DNA from: Bradyrhizobium sp. MOS003 | Lineage (GTDB): Bacteria; Pseudomonadota; Alphaproteobacteria; Rhizobiales; Xanthobacteraceae | DNA length: 64,000 nucleotides | Reading direction: 5' to 3' | NCBI RefSeq assembly: GCF_003020125.1 | Contig: NZ_PYFW01000008.1 | Span: 124,001-188,000 of the forward strand | Shown: positions 63,423-64,000 of the stretch, piece after piece | How the letters are laid out: every line of letters starts with the position of its first letter | How positions within the stretch are numbered: position 1 is the stretch's first letter | The notes under the pieces: model-generated | The model's input: the letters and a program-made list of their open reading frames with translations, nothing else | The model's database searches: none | Told to the model about the DNA's origin: nothing | Position numbers and translations under genes: made by a program

Positions 63423-64000
63423 ATGTCCCAAGGCAAACGTATCGTTCTCGCCGCCCGTCCCGTCGGCGAACCCAAGCCGTCTGATTTCCGCATCGAGGAA
63501 TTCACGGTGCCGACGCCCGGCGCAGGCGAAGTCCTGCTGCGCACGATCTGGCTGTCGCTCGATCCCTATATGCGCGGACGCATGAGTGATGGTCCGTCCT
63601 ATGCCGCGCCGGTGCCGGTCGGCGGCGTGATGGAAGGCGAGGCGGTCAGTGAGGTTGTCGCCTCTAACAATCCGGACTTCGCCAAGGGCGACATCGTCCG
63701 TGCACGCACGGGTTGGCAGACCAACGCGATCTCGAATGGCAAGGGCCTGATCAAGGTTGATCCCAAGCTCGGTCCGATCTCAACTTCGATCGGCGTGCTC
63801 GGCATGCCCGGCATGACGGCGTACACGGGCCTGCTCGACATCGGCAAGCCGCAGGAAGGCGAGACCGTCGTCGTGGCCGGTGCCTCCGGTGCGGTCGGCT
63901 CGGCCGTCGGCCAGATCGCGAAGATCAGGGGGGCGCGCGCGGTTGGCATCGCCGGCGGCAAGGACAAGTGCGACTACGTCGTGAAAGAGCTCGGCTTCGA
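63423..64000 (+). CDS. NADP-dependent oxidoreductase (CurA / leukotriene B4 dehydrogenase-like), 5' part
   Basis: The first 192 residues of a medium-chain, zinc-independent reductase that runs off the window end. MSQGKRIVLAARPVGEP is the N-terminus, SLDPYMRGRMSD is a CurA/PTGR hallmark, and the Rossmann motif reads AGASGAVGSAVGQIAK near residue 155. Family members reduce alpha,beta-unsaturated ketones or aldehydes with NADPH. GGAGGAAGCC precedes ATG 63423. The C-terminal part and any neighbours are out of view. Confidence 0.92.
   Translation, partial: MSQGKRIVLAARPVGEPKPSDFRIEEFTVPTPGAGEVLLRTIWLSLDPYMRGRMSDGPSYAAPVPVGGVMEGEAVSEVVASNNPDFAKGDIVRARTGWQTNAISNGKGLIKVDPKLGPISTSIGVLGMPGMTAYTGLLDIGKPQEGETVVVAGASGAVGSAVGQIAKIRGARAVGIAGGKDKCDYVVKELGF

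Overview
The window is a GC-rich, gene-dense chromosomal segment. Gene content, protein sequences and several families of palindromic intergenic repeats suggest an alphaproteobacterium of the Bradyrhizobium/Nitrobacteraceae type; this is a judgement from recognition, not from a database search. I see no rRNA, tRNA, CRISPR array, transposase, phage gene or origin. About 53 protein genes are supported, including a 33-residue membrane protein on the minus strand at 20845-20946 and a gene cut by each window edge.

Layout. (1) 1-2.5 kb: the tail of a PiuC-type hydroxylase followed by exbB-exbD-tonB, an iron/TonB energising operon. (2) 2.5-4.2 kb: a small membrane protein, a site-2-protease-like M50 peptidase and a GFA-family protein. 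(3) 4.2-16.2 kb: a sugar/sugar-acid catabolic locus. Two short-chain dehydrogenases, an IlvD/Edd-family dehydratase close to Caulobacter xylonate dehydratase and a LacI regulator lie on the minus strand. A complete CUT1 sugar ABC transporter, a DenD-like dehydrogenase, a PfkB-type kinase and a KDPG-type aldolase lie on the plus strand. Two matching LacI-type operator candidates flank the regulator gene. (4) 16.2-20.7 kb: acyl-CoA genes: an SCP2-type thiolase, a CaiB/BaiF CoA-transferase, and a thiolase-like protein with altered catalytic motifs translationally coupled to a DUF35 partner. (5) 21-27.4 kb: a carboxymuconolactone decarboxylase-family protein, a MazG-like hydrolase and a minus-strand TAXI-TRAP transporter followed by a glutaminase-STAS-cyclic-nucleotide-binding fusion.

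(6) 27.4-34.3 kb: a biotin-acceptor protein, an IclR regulator overlapping an acyl-CoA carboxylase carboxyltransferase, a GMC oxidoreductase, a secreted cysteine-rich protein and an FAD-linked oxidase. (7) 34.3-35.14 kb: an 850-bp stretch without a credible gene but with a long nested inverted repeat. (8) 35.1-41 kb: MFS transporter, thiolase, enoyl-CoA hydratase, PaaI thioesterase, TetR and LysR regulators. (9) 41.1-50.7 kb: valine catabolism (mmsA, isobutyryl-CoA dehydrogenase, 3-hydroxyisobutyryl-CoA hydrolase, mmsB), then an acyl-CoA synthetase, MaoC hydratase, SDR and a flavoprotein that lacks a normal start codon. Many gaps here hold a different palindromic repeat. (10) 50.8-64 kb: D-threonine-aldolase-like enzyme, ABC-F protein, YaiI-like protein, hotdog protein, a molybdenum hydroxylase large subunit without its partner subunits, ppx, rlmE, DHA2 efflux pump, guaB and the start of a CurA-like oxidoreductase.

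The overall picture is of a metabolically versatile soil bacterium with parallel sugar-acid and acyl-CoA degradation modules, each with a local regulator. No wholly new system is evident. The points most worth a second look are the LacI operator pair, the degenerate thiolase-DUF35 pair, the glutaminase-sensor fusion beside a TAXI transporter, the CTG-start flavoprotein, the 33-residue protein and the structured element near 34.9 kb.
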